Assembly: GCA_001600875.1 (NCBI GenBank)
Contig: BCLD01000005.1
Span: forward strand, 567,401-631,400
Reading direction: 5' to 3'
DNA: 64,000 nt
Origin: Solicoccozyma terricola
Taxonomy: Eukaryota > Basidiomycota > Tremellomycetes > Filobasidiales > Piskurozymaceae
Shown here: piece after piece, positions 1 through 9,584 of the stretch
Layout of the letters: every line of letters begins with the position of its first letter
How positions within the stretch are numbered: position 1 is the stretch's first letter
Translations under genes and position numbers: made by a program
The notes under the pieces: model-generated
Databases searched by the model: none
Seen by the model: only the letters and a program-made list of their open reading frames with translations
Told to the model about the DNA's origin: nothing

Positions 1-21
1 GGGGGGGGGGGGGGGGGGGGG
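1..21. repeat. Poly-G run at window start
   Basis: The first 21 bases are all G. This may be a real homopolymer or a contig-edge or sequencing artefact. The rest of 1-233 shows no convincing gene. Confidence 0.8.
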
Positions 22-233
22 TTCAAGCTCAGTCGTCAAGGACCATATGGAAACGTTTTACGCGAGAGGACGAAAGTATTTCAAATTGAGGAACAAAGGG
101 AGTTCCGGAACGCGTTCTCATCGTGGAACATTCATGCAGTCATTGGGATACGTGCCCGATGAAAGGTTGGCTCCGGGCGTTGGAGGAGAAGATTTCCCGA
201 GCTTTAGATGTGGTGGAATTCCCTGATCGTTCC

Positions 234-986
234 CTACCGCGGACAAGCTCTTTGTGCCTCAGGGTCGCGGGCGTATGCATTTTCCAGTATAAGAAAACGA
301 GAAGGCTTCTGATAAACCCCTCGACTCTTCATGTATTGGAAATTCGCATGTTCGAGAGGCTCCACCATGTCGCAGAAATTCCTCCCTCGATTTGCCCATT
401 TTCCCTTCAGTGACAAGTCCGGTTTTCCATCTTGTGTCATTCCCAGGCAAGTGCCGGGATCGTTAAGGTCGTTTGGATGGTGTGGGAACCTGTCTTGTTT
501 CATGCCATCGATGAATAAGTCCCAAAACCAGTTCAGCTTGTTGCATGTGCTCCGGACCTCCATCCACAAGCGAAGTGTAAGATACTTCTTTCCGTCGGGA
601 CCTTCAAATTGGTTCTACGTGATAGTCCCCGGTCAGTTTCAAAGTAAGCCATGGCTGGGCCGGACAGTCACAACACCCACGGGGTAATATTTGCGTTTCG
701 GGAAATCCTTCATGAAATCTGTCAAGTCGACATTGTGGGCTGCCAAGTAGTTCAGTTGTGCATCGAGAAAGGCCAGACCATCTCTGGCTTCCTGACTGTA
801 CCGCGATTCGAGGTCCAGTAAGGCTTGCTTCTTCTTCTCATGAGACATCCATCGATATGTAAGATAACACGCTCCGGCTCCGCCCATGGCTAAGGTAACT
901 AGAAAGCCCAATGCCATGCCTTGTGGTGATCTCGCCGTGTCCAAAAATACCGTGATGTTACGGTGGTTCTCAACGAAGGGATACAT
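234..986 (-). CDS. Hypothetical single-pass membrane protein, two exons
   Basis: I do not recognise the family. Two exons join cleanly: 986-681, then an intron 680-615 with GTGGGT donor, CTGAC branch and ACGTAG acceptor, then 614-234. The product is about 228 residues. One hydrophobic segment (about residues 23-46, containing GMALGFLVTLAMGGAGACYL) follows a short N terminus and is succeeded by a charged region with KKKQ, consistent with a membrane anchor and a soluble C-terminal part. The C-terminal half is rich in aromatic and charged residues (NWFWDLFIDG, KPSRFLILENAYARDP). Neighbours give no hint of a role. The start is the only Met upstream of the hydrophobic segment. Confidence 0.6.
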
Positions 987-1643
987 GGTACTGATGGACG
1001 TCGGAAACGCTTCACAGGCAGTGTATCTTGTCAGCTTTTGAATAGAGGCAGGCGAAGCTCATGGATCCGCAATTTCGGTGCACGTTAACCTCATATGCTG
1101 CGGAAGCGTGTTTACGATTACCCGAGAGCCTCAAATACGTGCGCGGTAACAGCAAGTGGATGCATCGCTGGGAGCATGACATTGGTTTCCGCCGAAAGGA
1201 ACAGCGTTACGGAACCGCTCGTCTCTATAAGGAAGTTTCCACCTTCCGGTTCGTCACGAGACCTACTGTACACTTGAATAGCATATCAAATCGCTGATCT
1301 GGCCTTTCCTCCCATAGTTCATGTTTCCGCAAATATCATTCATCACGCCACGAAGTTCGTGCCCTGTGGCGTATTGAAAAGAGAGACTTGGGTCACGAGT
1401 CCGAAGGATGCAGCGAGGGCTGCCAGGAACATCCCACTCAGTGAACGTTCACGTGGAGGTAGCTGTTCGTTTAGTGATGACAACGCACCCATCCCACTCG
1501 CTTTGTTCCTGGTGTTGACCCGGACGGAATTGCAGAAAGGAGCGGGAGCTACGGGAAGCCATTTGGTCTCCTGCCTACCTTTACTCTTTCACCAACTGAC
1601 TCTAAGATTCTCGCTGGCCCATTTATCAAGCCTCAGAGCACCC
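987..1643. other. Intergenic region between divergent genes
   Basis: This 657-bp stretch separates two head-to-head genes and should hold both promoters. An open frame begins at 1359 and runs into the next gene, but its upstream part has no recognisable protein character. I see no clear TATA box or repeat. Confidence 0.4.
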
Positions 1644-2914
1644 ATGTCGAACGTCAACACCATTGCTATTGCCTCACTCGTCATCTCTTCCTTGATTGCC
1701 GTTCTAGGACTCGGGGTGGCCATATACTCCCGCTACTTTGACTTGGGAGACTGGGCCAGACTGCCATCGGCTGTTAAGGTCTCTATCCTCGACGACCGCA
1801 AAGTAAACCTCCTAGAGCGGTGGCCCTTGCTAGGTCGTGGAACGATCGTTCTACCAGTGTTCACGGAACAGAATATGAGACAGCTCCTCCCACCTTCCAC
1901 CGACACTCTGGCCGACTTCTACAACGAGCGCCAAAACAACGGGAAATGCAGCGTGATGGAGCTCATCGAATTCTCGAACTCTTACGCGTCATTTTATTCC
2001 TTTGCCCACCTTCTCGATAAGCTCGGTCTGAAAGTGGAGATGGTTCGAACGCCTCTCAGCAAAGTGGTCACGTCGGGGTCAATGTACTGTGGCCAGATTA
2101 ATCCATCGGTCGTATGGGGCTTGCTTACCAAGGTGGCGACGGAGTGGTCGGTCGATGCGACGGGGAGCCAGTTGATTGCAACAGCCGTATGGGGAGTCAG
2201 CACGTTCTATCTCGAAGGTCCCAATCTCATCATGCATTTCGAGAGGAGCCGACAGATCTCGCGAGACAACTACGCTAGATCTGTCCAATGCCGCATTGTA
2301 TCAGGGTTAAACAGCGGTTCGCAACTCACTGCCGAGCTCGACAGCGAGATCTTCACCATCTCAAACATCGATACGTAAGTCACCGCTAGTATGACGAGTT
2401 CTTTGTGAGCAACTGGCTGAGGTCTGCAACAACTGTTATCAGCATCCACATGACGGCTCCCGAGGTACAAATGTTGGCGGCGATGGTTGCTTCGATTGCC
2501 GCCTATTTGCTGTCATCCTTAGAACTCGTCACGTATCGCGCTACTTTGACAGCAGAGCTGCCTCAGCTGGACTCGCAGCCCGCCTGGACCATCTTGAGAA
2601 GCTGCGGCTTGCTATGGTCGACTGTGAAAGAAGACTATAATCCTTCGACATCAGACCTCACAGCAACAAATACGAGAATAACACATCGGCCGCCGGGGGG
2701 AGATCCAGCTGCGAGTCATATCGATTTTTCAACCTACTGGAAATTCCGTGCCAGCATCGAAAGAGCCATAGCTGAGAACTCTGGACGAGTGTGGGACGCG
2801 AGAGCGTTCCGTTGGATCTGTCGAGCAGCTGCCGTATGCACTCGTATGAGGGTCATCCCAACTCTTGCAAGCCAGCTGAAAATTCATGAGAGGCAGACGG
2901 CACTGTTTACGTAG
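1644..2914 (+). CDS. Hypothetical membrane-anchored protein, two exons
   Basis: Family not recognised. Exon 1 is 1644-2374, the intron 2375-2442 has a GTAAGT donor and TATCAG acceptor, and exon 2 is 2443-2914, giving about 400 residues. A strong hydrophobic segment lies near the N terminus (residues about 5-29, TIAIASLVISSLIAVLGLGVAIY), suggesting a signal anchor. A second mildly hydrophobic stretch is near the start of exon 2 (MLAAMVASIAAYLLSSLELV). No catalytic motif is visible. An in-frame ATG exists upstream at 1359, but the 1644 start is preferred because it places the hydrophobic segment at the N terminus and the upstream extension looks non-coding. Confidence 0.55.
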
Positions 2915-2973
2915 GTCGCAAATATGATATGATCAGGAACGGGTTATGGGGCGAATTCGCCTGGAACAAGGGC

Positions 2974-3027
2974 TGTTAGCGTTAGCGTTAGCGTTCGCGT
3001 AGGGTTAACCTAACCCTAACCGTAAGC
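2974..3027. repeat. Telomere-like inverted repeat with GCGTTA array
   Basis: Three GTTAGC-type hexamers are followed by TAGGGTTA directly facing ACCTAACCCTAACC. The central GGTTAACC is palindromic, so G-rich telomere-type sequence is followed by its C-rich complement. This is the arrangement expected of a short head-to-head telomere fusion or a hairpin. It sits exactly at the truncated 3' end of the minus-strand transporter gene. Confidence 0.6.
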
Positions 3028-4217
3028 GAGATAATGGGGTTGATTAGTATATGCAAACAAGGTCTTTGATCAATCGAAGCATACATGTAGCCGGTGTTTT
3101 CGCGCTTGTCTTGTTCCAGACCTTCCATGATCTCGGTAATCTCGTTGACAACCAACTCATCGCTAGCGTCTCCATTTGCATGCATATCGGCCAGCATTTG
3201 GTAGGCTTGCTCGGATCTTCCATTGTTAATCAACCATCGAGGGGATTCCGGCATAAGACCGCAGAGGATGTATGCGCCAATGATGACTGCTCCAGTGCAC
3301 ATGATAATTGAGGGAATTCTCCATGCCCAGTTGTTGTGCAGACTTTGCATCCCAAAGCAGATCCATGATGATGTGGTCGAACCAACGTAGTATACTGTTA
3401 GATAAGAAGCACCGGAGACGGCTCGGAGACGCTGAGTGACGGCAAAAAAGAAAGACTAATGGTAAGCCTTGGCCACTGTTTACCAGGAGAGGAACGCTCA
3501 CCGGATGGCAAAGCTCCATGATTAAGGGAGGTGCAGCGACGATTTGGAAGGACAAACCGGCTCCGAGGAGTACCCGACCTCCCATAAACATTCCGGTGTT
3601 GATGGCAAAAGCAGCGACAAACGCACCAATAGTCTACATATACCGAACTGCCGGTCAGTTGGTGTGCAACGTGCAAGCAACGATGAGATCAAACTCACGG
3701 ACAAGATAGAACCACTGAGTAGAGCGGGTCTTCGTCCATATTTTTCACACATCCAAGCTGAGACGGCCGGAATTACCAGTTGAGCTACGCATTGGAGGAT
3801 CAGGAAAAGGTCAAAATCATAGCTGTATGCGTGTCTGACCCGACTCACGGAAGTATAATGTGGCGCTGATCAGACCCAGGGTTGAACTTGAGGGGTTGTT
3901 GAAGTAGTCTTGCCATGGTTGTACGGTTTGCAGACCATTGAGCAGACTTCCGTCATAACCCAAAGTGAAGATCTAAAGCATTGCGATGTCACCGTAAGAC
4001 TGCATAGTTTCCAAATTAGATCAATGAATTCTTGCTTACACAGAAATACAAAATGAAGACGGATCTCATCGACTTTCTCAATCCTGCATCCTTGTACCAG
4101 GTGGTGTGCGCATTGTCTAGAAAGCATGTGATGTTATGAGTACCTTGACATGCCTTGAAGGGATCATCTTCACATACTTTGCCAAGTTGTGTATAGGGGA
4201 GCAGTCGCATGAGCCAT
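2988..4217 (-). pseudogene. Truncated LAC12-like MFS sugar transporter (N-terminal half only)
   Basis: An MFS sugar porter of the lactose/cellobiose-permease type, judged by LGYDGSLLNGLQ in TM1-TM2, EKYGRRPALL between TM2 and TM3, GRVLLGAG, and the end-of-half signature PESPRWL. Exons splice well: the start is ATG at 4217, intron 1 is 4177-4117, and further introns follow ILYFC, LYF, SILS and ELCHP. The protein ends about 35-45 residues after PESPRWL, in the central loop, so the second six membrane segments are absent. The remaining frame runs through the telomere-like palindrome at 2974-3027 and stops. Full-length relatives have about 500-550 residues. Probably a non-functional remnant. An alternative late intron (GTATGC donor, TACTAATC branch) still does not restore a C-terminal half before the neighbouring gene. 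It is head to head with the oxidoreductase at 4943. Confidence 0.8.
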
Positions 4218-4942
4218 GGTGAACCAAAGACGGTTGAAAGTCGATGAACCTTCAGAGTAGTTTGAGCCGAGTCCTTTTGCCCAAACGACAGAAGCGTTCG
4301 AGTTGTCTTTATAGACGATCGGCCGCATGCTCTCTCCGCATCTATTGCCAAGTCCTCCATGTTCTTGTCGGAACCACAGTCACATGACTGCGGAAGCGGA
4401 AGCGCCCCAACCCTTTTCTCATCTCAACTCCTCGGAACCCCCCTATCCTCTCTTTGCTCATCCCTGCATCACAGAGTGCATTGTACTGAGATAGAGAAGG
4501 ACAGGTGAGTTCTCATCCCTGCATCACAGAGTGCATTGTACTGAGATAGAGAAGGATAGTTCTATACCTATATCATATTACAACAGTTCTAACATACCAC
4601 CTCCACCCGGCGACATCGCTTATTTTCGTGGCCGGGCAAAATTATCCAGTTCCCCGATGATCCAACCCGTTCGCTCTTTTTCGGCTTCGCCGATTGCGGT
4701 GAAAGTTCGTCGCTGTTTTGCATTCGGTTGGAAAGACCCTTCGAACTCGGGCACGCACTACGGAGAAGTTCGTTCGCTATTTTGTTTCGCTTGGACGAGC
4801 AGGCTGACTACTTGACTGTTTTCAATTCACACATGATCACCCTTAACCATCTCTATTCGAAATTCTACATCACAGAACATCGGTTGCGCACTGCACTACA
4901 ACGACTTAACCGTATCCGCTCGCATTTGTTCGCAGATTCGAC
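4218..4942. promoter_or_regulatory. Divergent intergenic region with a 45-bp duplication
   Basis: 725 bp between the truncated transporter (minus) and the oxidoreductase (plus). It should contain both promoters. It holds a perfect 45-bp direct repeat, listed separately. No protein-like ORF is evident. Confidence 0.5.
4457..4556. repeat. Perfect 45-bp direct repeat
   Basis: Positions 4457-4501 and 4512-4556 are identical, beginning CTCATCCCTGCATCACAGAG and ending GAGAAGGA, separated by 10 bases (period 55). This is a recent tandem duplication upstream of the oxidoreductase gene. Confidence 0.9.
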
Positions 4943-6552
4943 ATGTCCCCAGTTCTCAACGTCGGCATTGGTAAGCACATGCTTGTCATATCCATCCTAG
5001 ATACATTCTGAGATTAATCAACTTGTCCAGTCGGTTGTGGTGAGGTGGCAATGGTCACGCACCTTCCTACCCTAAGCCTGTGCTCCCACATGTTCAAGAC
5101 CGTCGCTCTGTGCGATATCAGTCTAAAGGCCCTCAAGCACTGTTCTGAAAAGTTCCATATCCCCAACTACTACTTGTCCCTGTACGTATATGCATATTCT
5201 GGCACTTGGAAGGATGCTGACTGAACGTTGTACGGTTTGTTAGGACCGAGATGTTGGAAAAGTCTCCGGAAATCGACATTGTCTTCATCCTCAACGCAAA
5301 TGAATACCATGTGAGCCGAGCGAGGTCTTGACTGGGCATTTGAATCTCTCCTCGGATTTAACCCGTGCCACGCCAACAGGCTGTTCACGCGATCGAATGC
5401 ATGAATGCTAAGAAGCACGTCTTGATTGAAAAGCCTATGGCACTTTCAAAGGAGGATGCAGACGACATTGAAGCTGCAGTACGTTGTGTCGTTCTTGCCT
5501 CAGAAACCGGCGGTACTAAGCTTAATGCGCTCATACAGAGAATCAAGAATGGAGTTGTCGCGTTTGTGGGATACATGAGGAGATACGCGACTGCCTACTT
5601 GAGGATCAAAGAGATGCTCAAAAATGCCAAACAAATCCAGTATGGTGAGCAGTGCACGTATCTTGATTTCTATTCCCACACTACAACCTGACAACGTGAC
5701 GAAACATAGTTCGAGTTAGAGATATCATCGGCAATGTGAGCAGATGCTGTCTCAGACTTCGCTAATCGCTCTGTGTCTGACATCACCTCTTGACGTTCCT
5801 CAGAATTCATTCTTCGTCGAGCAAGGAGGAAACTTCCCCATCAAGATCGATGACATTCCTGCGGAGGCCAACGAGGATCGAACAAGGCGTGGGAAGGAGA
5901 TCTTCGCGAGAGCGATCGGCGACAAGGCCAACGACCCCAAGGAAGTCATGTTCTGGAGTCTTCTCGGTGGTCTAGCCAGCCACGACCTAAGCGCCATGCG
6001 AGAACTCATTGGAATGCCTACCAGTGTTATGTCCGTTGGACGAACTTCTGGCCCTTACGGGGTCTTCGTCACAGTCCACTTCGCTTAGTGAGCCTGACGC
6101 TTGTCCTACATCAACATTCAGTCTTGATGAGACAGCTGACCTGAAAGGGCGTCGTTTAGCGAGGGATTCAATGCATACTACGAGATGGGTATCGATCAAG
6201 TGAGAAAGTTTGACGCTCATATTGAGATCATGACCGAGGACAAGCACTTGAAGGTCACCTACGACACGTAAGCTTGCGCTGATATCTGTGACGATCGTGA
6301 GGGCTCACATTCTGCAACGATATTAGTCCTTATGTCAAGGGTTTACCGATTACCGCAACAGTTCTGTCCTCGCATGCGAACGGCGACTTTTCGGAGGAAG
6401 TGATCCGCCCGACATACACCGACTCGTATACATTGGAATATGAAAATTTGTATGGGTGCATTGTAAACGGTGATGAAGTCAAGACGAGTCCTGTGGATGC
6501 AAAACAGGACCTCGTCATCTTCGAAATGATTGTGGCAGCTTGTTCAAAGTAG
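4943..6552 (+). CDS. Gfo/Idh/MocA-family NAD(P)-dependent oxidoreductase (1)
   Basis: A predicted cytosolic dehydrogenase of the glucose-fructose oxidoreductase / inositol dehydrogenase family. The N-terminal Rossmann fold is shown by NVGIVGCGEVA (residues about 6-16), the substrate/cofactor motif by KHVLIEKPM (about 94-102, catalytic Lys of EKP), and the C-terminal domain by GGLASHDLSAMRELIG. Nine exons give about 365 residues. Introns fall after GI, YLS, EYH, EAA, IQY, IIGN, HFA and YDT, all with GT-AG borders. The start at 4943 leaves only four residues before the first strand, as usual for the family. It is divergent from a truncated sugar porter, consistent with sugar or polyol catabolism. 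The substrate is not predictable. Confidence 0.88.
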
Positions 6553-8007
6553 TGAACAGAAAATGAGAGCTCTATCATAACGTAGCTGTCATATATATTT
6601 ATCTGGCTTGTGTAATCTTTCATGAGATCATGCCATCCCGTCGAGAGTGGGCTTAGGTGACGGGAATTTCAGTCTTGATGGAGTGTCGAGCGATTGCTGT
6701 TAGCGAGAAACTACCTTGCCACAAATATGCTTCCCCTGTCAACCTTTGTTCCTCCTTTCGTTGCTCCATTCTTTTGCAGATGTAGGAAGTCCTTATGCCT
6801 CGGGTAGCCTCTCAGATGCGAAATGATGCAGATATGCAAGGCAACAAGAAGATTTGGTGGGTCATTTTGGTGCGTTGTATCATACGGTGTCTGCAAGTCT
6901 TGGAGAGCCTCATAACGGTTGAAGCGAAGTTCCCGAAAGATTTTTCGAGAATCGAGAACCGGTGTTTTACGGAAAAAAAAAAAAGTGGCCAAGCTTTCTT
7001 CGTTTTAAGCAATCTTGTTCAAGAAGTAAGCTCAAAGCGATGATTGTAAATCAAAAGGCGGATGACACTGCCAATGGCGCGTTGTTTTTCTTGCGGTGTT
7101 TGGTAGGTGAAAGGCGATTCTCGCTATCAAGTTGTGAGTTTGGCATTAACGGGACATCGATGCCTACGTTGTTGAACAAGGCCGACTTTGATGTTTAGTT
7201 CACCTGTGGGACGTGCTTCTCCGATAGACCTCCGCCGTCAATGAATGTGTTTCATGCACAATCTGAAACCGTTCAGAGCTTGTCTCACGGGTTGAACTTG
7301 GCCGACCTCGCAGAGAATGGGCGATCCTGATTGAGAATACCTCAAACCTCGTCTGATGACACAGTACATCCGTCCGTCCAGCACTTCCATACAGCCAAAC
7401 GGCGTTATCTACTATTATTTTAACTCCGGACCCTGTGTCGTTTCGCGAAGTCGAACTCGCAGGTCAAGTGACATCGTACACATCTAGAACATGACACTGC
7501 ATCTCACGCAACACAGCGGACAAGTCTACATGAAGCAACTTGTCGCATCTGTGTCGGCGCCCGAGTAAAATATCACCTTAGTACAAGTCACTCAGCCCCC
7601 GTTGCTGTTAGGCAAGCGATGCACTGAGATCGACGAAGTCACTCAAGGTGTGGGGGAGAGCCGATTACACAAATCCCTTGCTTTTTGATGGACTCGGTAT
7701 ACTGTCATCTGCAGACAACGCCTGTCGGACTCGCTCGCTCCTAATCATCAGCTCATTCGTCCGTATGCAACATATTTTGCAGAGGATGGTGCATCTTGCT
7801 CGGACTGGCAAAGGAATGTCAACATTCGCAGTCGTTTGGCAGTACTAAATTGCGTCTTGCCTAGGAGAGGCCCGGGTAATCTCAGATGGATGGATGTCTT
7901 CCGGGTATTCAAGGCTGCCATGTCCTCGAGCGTTTTGATAATTGAATCACCGGGAGTCGCAAAACCACGTAAATCATACAGAGACAGGGCGGCTGAATAC
8001 AAGATTC
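6553..8007. other. 1.45-kb gene-poor intergenic region
   Basis: Lies between convergent genes (the oxidoreductase on plus, the esterase on minus). Several open frames of 60-90 codons occur on both strands, but none has family features or good splice context. An A-run lies at about 6975-6985. Some minus-strand frames between 6700 and 7350 look like decayed coding sequence, which I cannot assign. Confidence 0.4.
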
Positions 8008-9224
8008 CTAATTGACCTCGAGTTGAATGCGTCTGTAGACTTCAGCCATCTGAGCAGATACCGCAGGATCATTGCCTTCCTGTTGATATTCCGCGAAACA
8101 TGGGAAATACTCTGGCATGCTTCTCGCGCTGAGTTTGGGGTAGTTCTTGTCTATGGCTGCCTCGAGTTGTGATGTTATCAACTGGGTAGAGATGATCGTC
8201 CATGATCAGTCGCAAGTTTTCTAGGGGTGATTGCACAGTTTAGTCGGGTCCGACAAAACTTACAGCATAACCCTTGGCGGTGTAGTGCAGACCGTCATAG
8301 AAAAAGTCATCCAAAGAAGCGGTACCTTCATACGCTGGTTGAGCCAGTGTCGTGAACGCATCCACAACCGGTACCTGCAATTGCTGCCCGACCTCCAATG
8401 CAGCGACCGCATACCTTTTCGCGTTTTGAACCGTACGGTTGTACGCCTCGGATTCAATGACGGCTCTGCCAGATGCGATCGAGGCCCATACTTCCGGTTG
8501 GCACGTCGAGGGCGTGATCAGGATGACTTTTGCCGAGTGGACGGACCGGAAGTGTTCGATGATGGATACTAGGCTTGCCTTGTATGTCCGGACATCCACC
8601 TGAGGAAGGGAGGATCTTCGGTCAGCATCTGGAGCGGTGATACGGGGACGGTCGGCATGTGACTCACATGCTGGATACCGTGCGTCACGCTGGGGAAACG
8701 TTCCCGGGTTACCCATTGCCATGCGATGGCAATATATAAAGCGGCTACTCACCAGTCGTTGGTACCGACATGCAGGACTAAAAGTTTCACAATCGATGAT
8801 CCTGATGGCACAATAGTGGTTGTGTAGAAGTCCTCACGAAGCTTTGTCGCGATTTGCTTCGAAGTGCTAGGTAGAGTTAGAAGAGCTCTTATCAGGCGGG
8901 TCTGACTGTGTTGGCCATCAAGAGGGACACATACTATCCTGGCATTCCTCTGTTAAGGACGTCCATCTTCCCTGCGTACTGAGACGAGTCGATGTTCGAT
9001 CAGCGGTCGTTCAAAACTTGCAAACCAACCACAGCCCGGCAGATGAGACACACCTTCAAGGACAGTTGGGCAATGTATCCTCCTGGATTCGACCCTTGGC
9101 AGACGATCGAATCACCTAGGAAAATGATTTGGGGGTAGGGTGCAACAATGGCGTTGGTGATGGTCTGAATGAGAATGGTTGGTTCAGCTGCTGGTCGTGA
9201 AGTTGTTCATCGCCCTCTTACCAT
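8008..9224 (-). CDS. SGNH/GDSL esterase, isoamyl-acetate-hydrolase-like
   Basis: A hydrolase of the IAH1-like SGNH family that cleaves small acyl esters. Block I is QIIFLGDSIV (nucleophile Ser of GDS), block III is HVGTND, and block V is FYDGLHYTAKGY (catalytic Asp and His of DGLH). About five introns are needed. The last exon, ending in a run IDKNYPKLSARSMPEYFP and stopping at 8008, matches the usual C-terminal tail. The best start is ATG at 9224, immediately followed by a GTAAGA donor, so exon 1 would code only for Met and exon 2 begins TITNAIVAPYP. No signal peptide is visible, so it is probably intracellular. It is divergent from a Zn2Cys6 regulator 360 bp away, which may control it. Confidence 0.82.
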
Positions 9225-9584
9225 TGGTGGAAGTTAACGATGCTTGAGTTGGTTTATGAATTCAAGATGAGTTGACGTCGAACGAGGGACACATACCCAT
9301 TGTCGATTGTGCTTGGACCGTATATAAATGGGTTTCTGTCAGGATAGCCGGCGCATTGCTCGCCACTTCCTGACGGAGAATTGTGGAATAGGAACCGGTG
9401 CGGATGCGGTCGCTTTTCTCCAAAGCTCGGTGTTTTGAAACTGGGGCTCTGGCCAGCCCCGCAAGCTTTTCTGGCCCCGCCCTTTTTGGCCCCGCAAGGA
9501 GTTGGGATTCGGTTGGGCAAGGTGCAGGAGGTCGCTGGTCGACGTCAGACATTTACTGCTCCTTTACCAACCGCGCCTCCCACT
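9225..9584. promoter_or_regulatory. Shared divergent promoter of esterase and Zn2Cys6 regulator
   Basis: 360 bp between start codons. A TATATAAA-like box lies at about 9319-9327 on the plus strand. Repeated GGCCCCGC/GCCCCGCAAG units occur at about 9455-9500, a possible operator-like cluster. Assignment as regulatory is inference from position. Confidence 0.45.

Noticed and set aside
1359..1643. Upstream in-frame extension of the second hypothetical protein
   Set aside because: Composition is unlike protein and it would bury the N-terminal hydrophobic anchor; the start at 1644 is better.
6795..7198. Possible gene or retroelement piece around 7 kb
   Set aside because: Frames are short and broken on both strands and no motif could be named.
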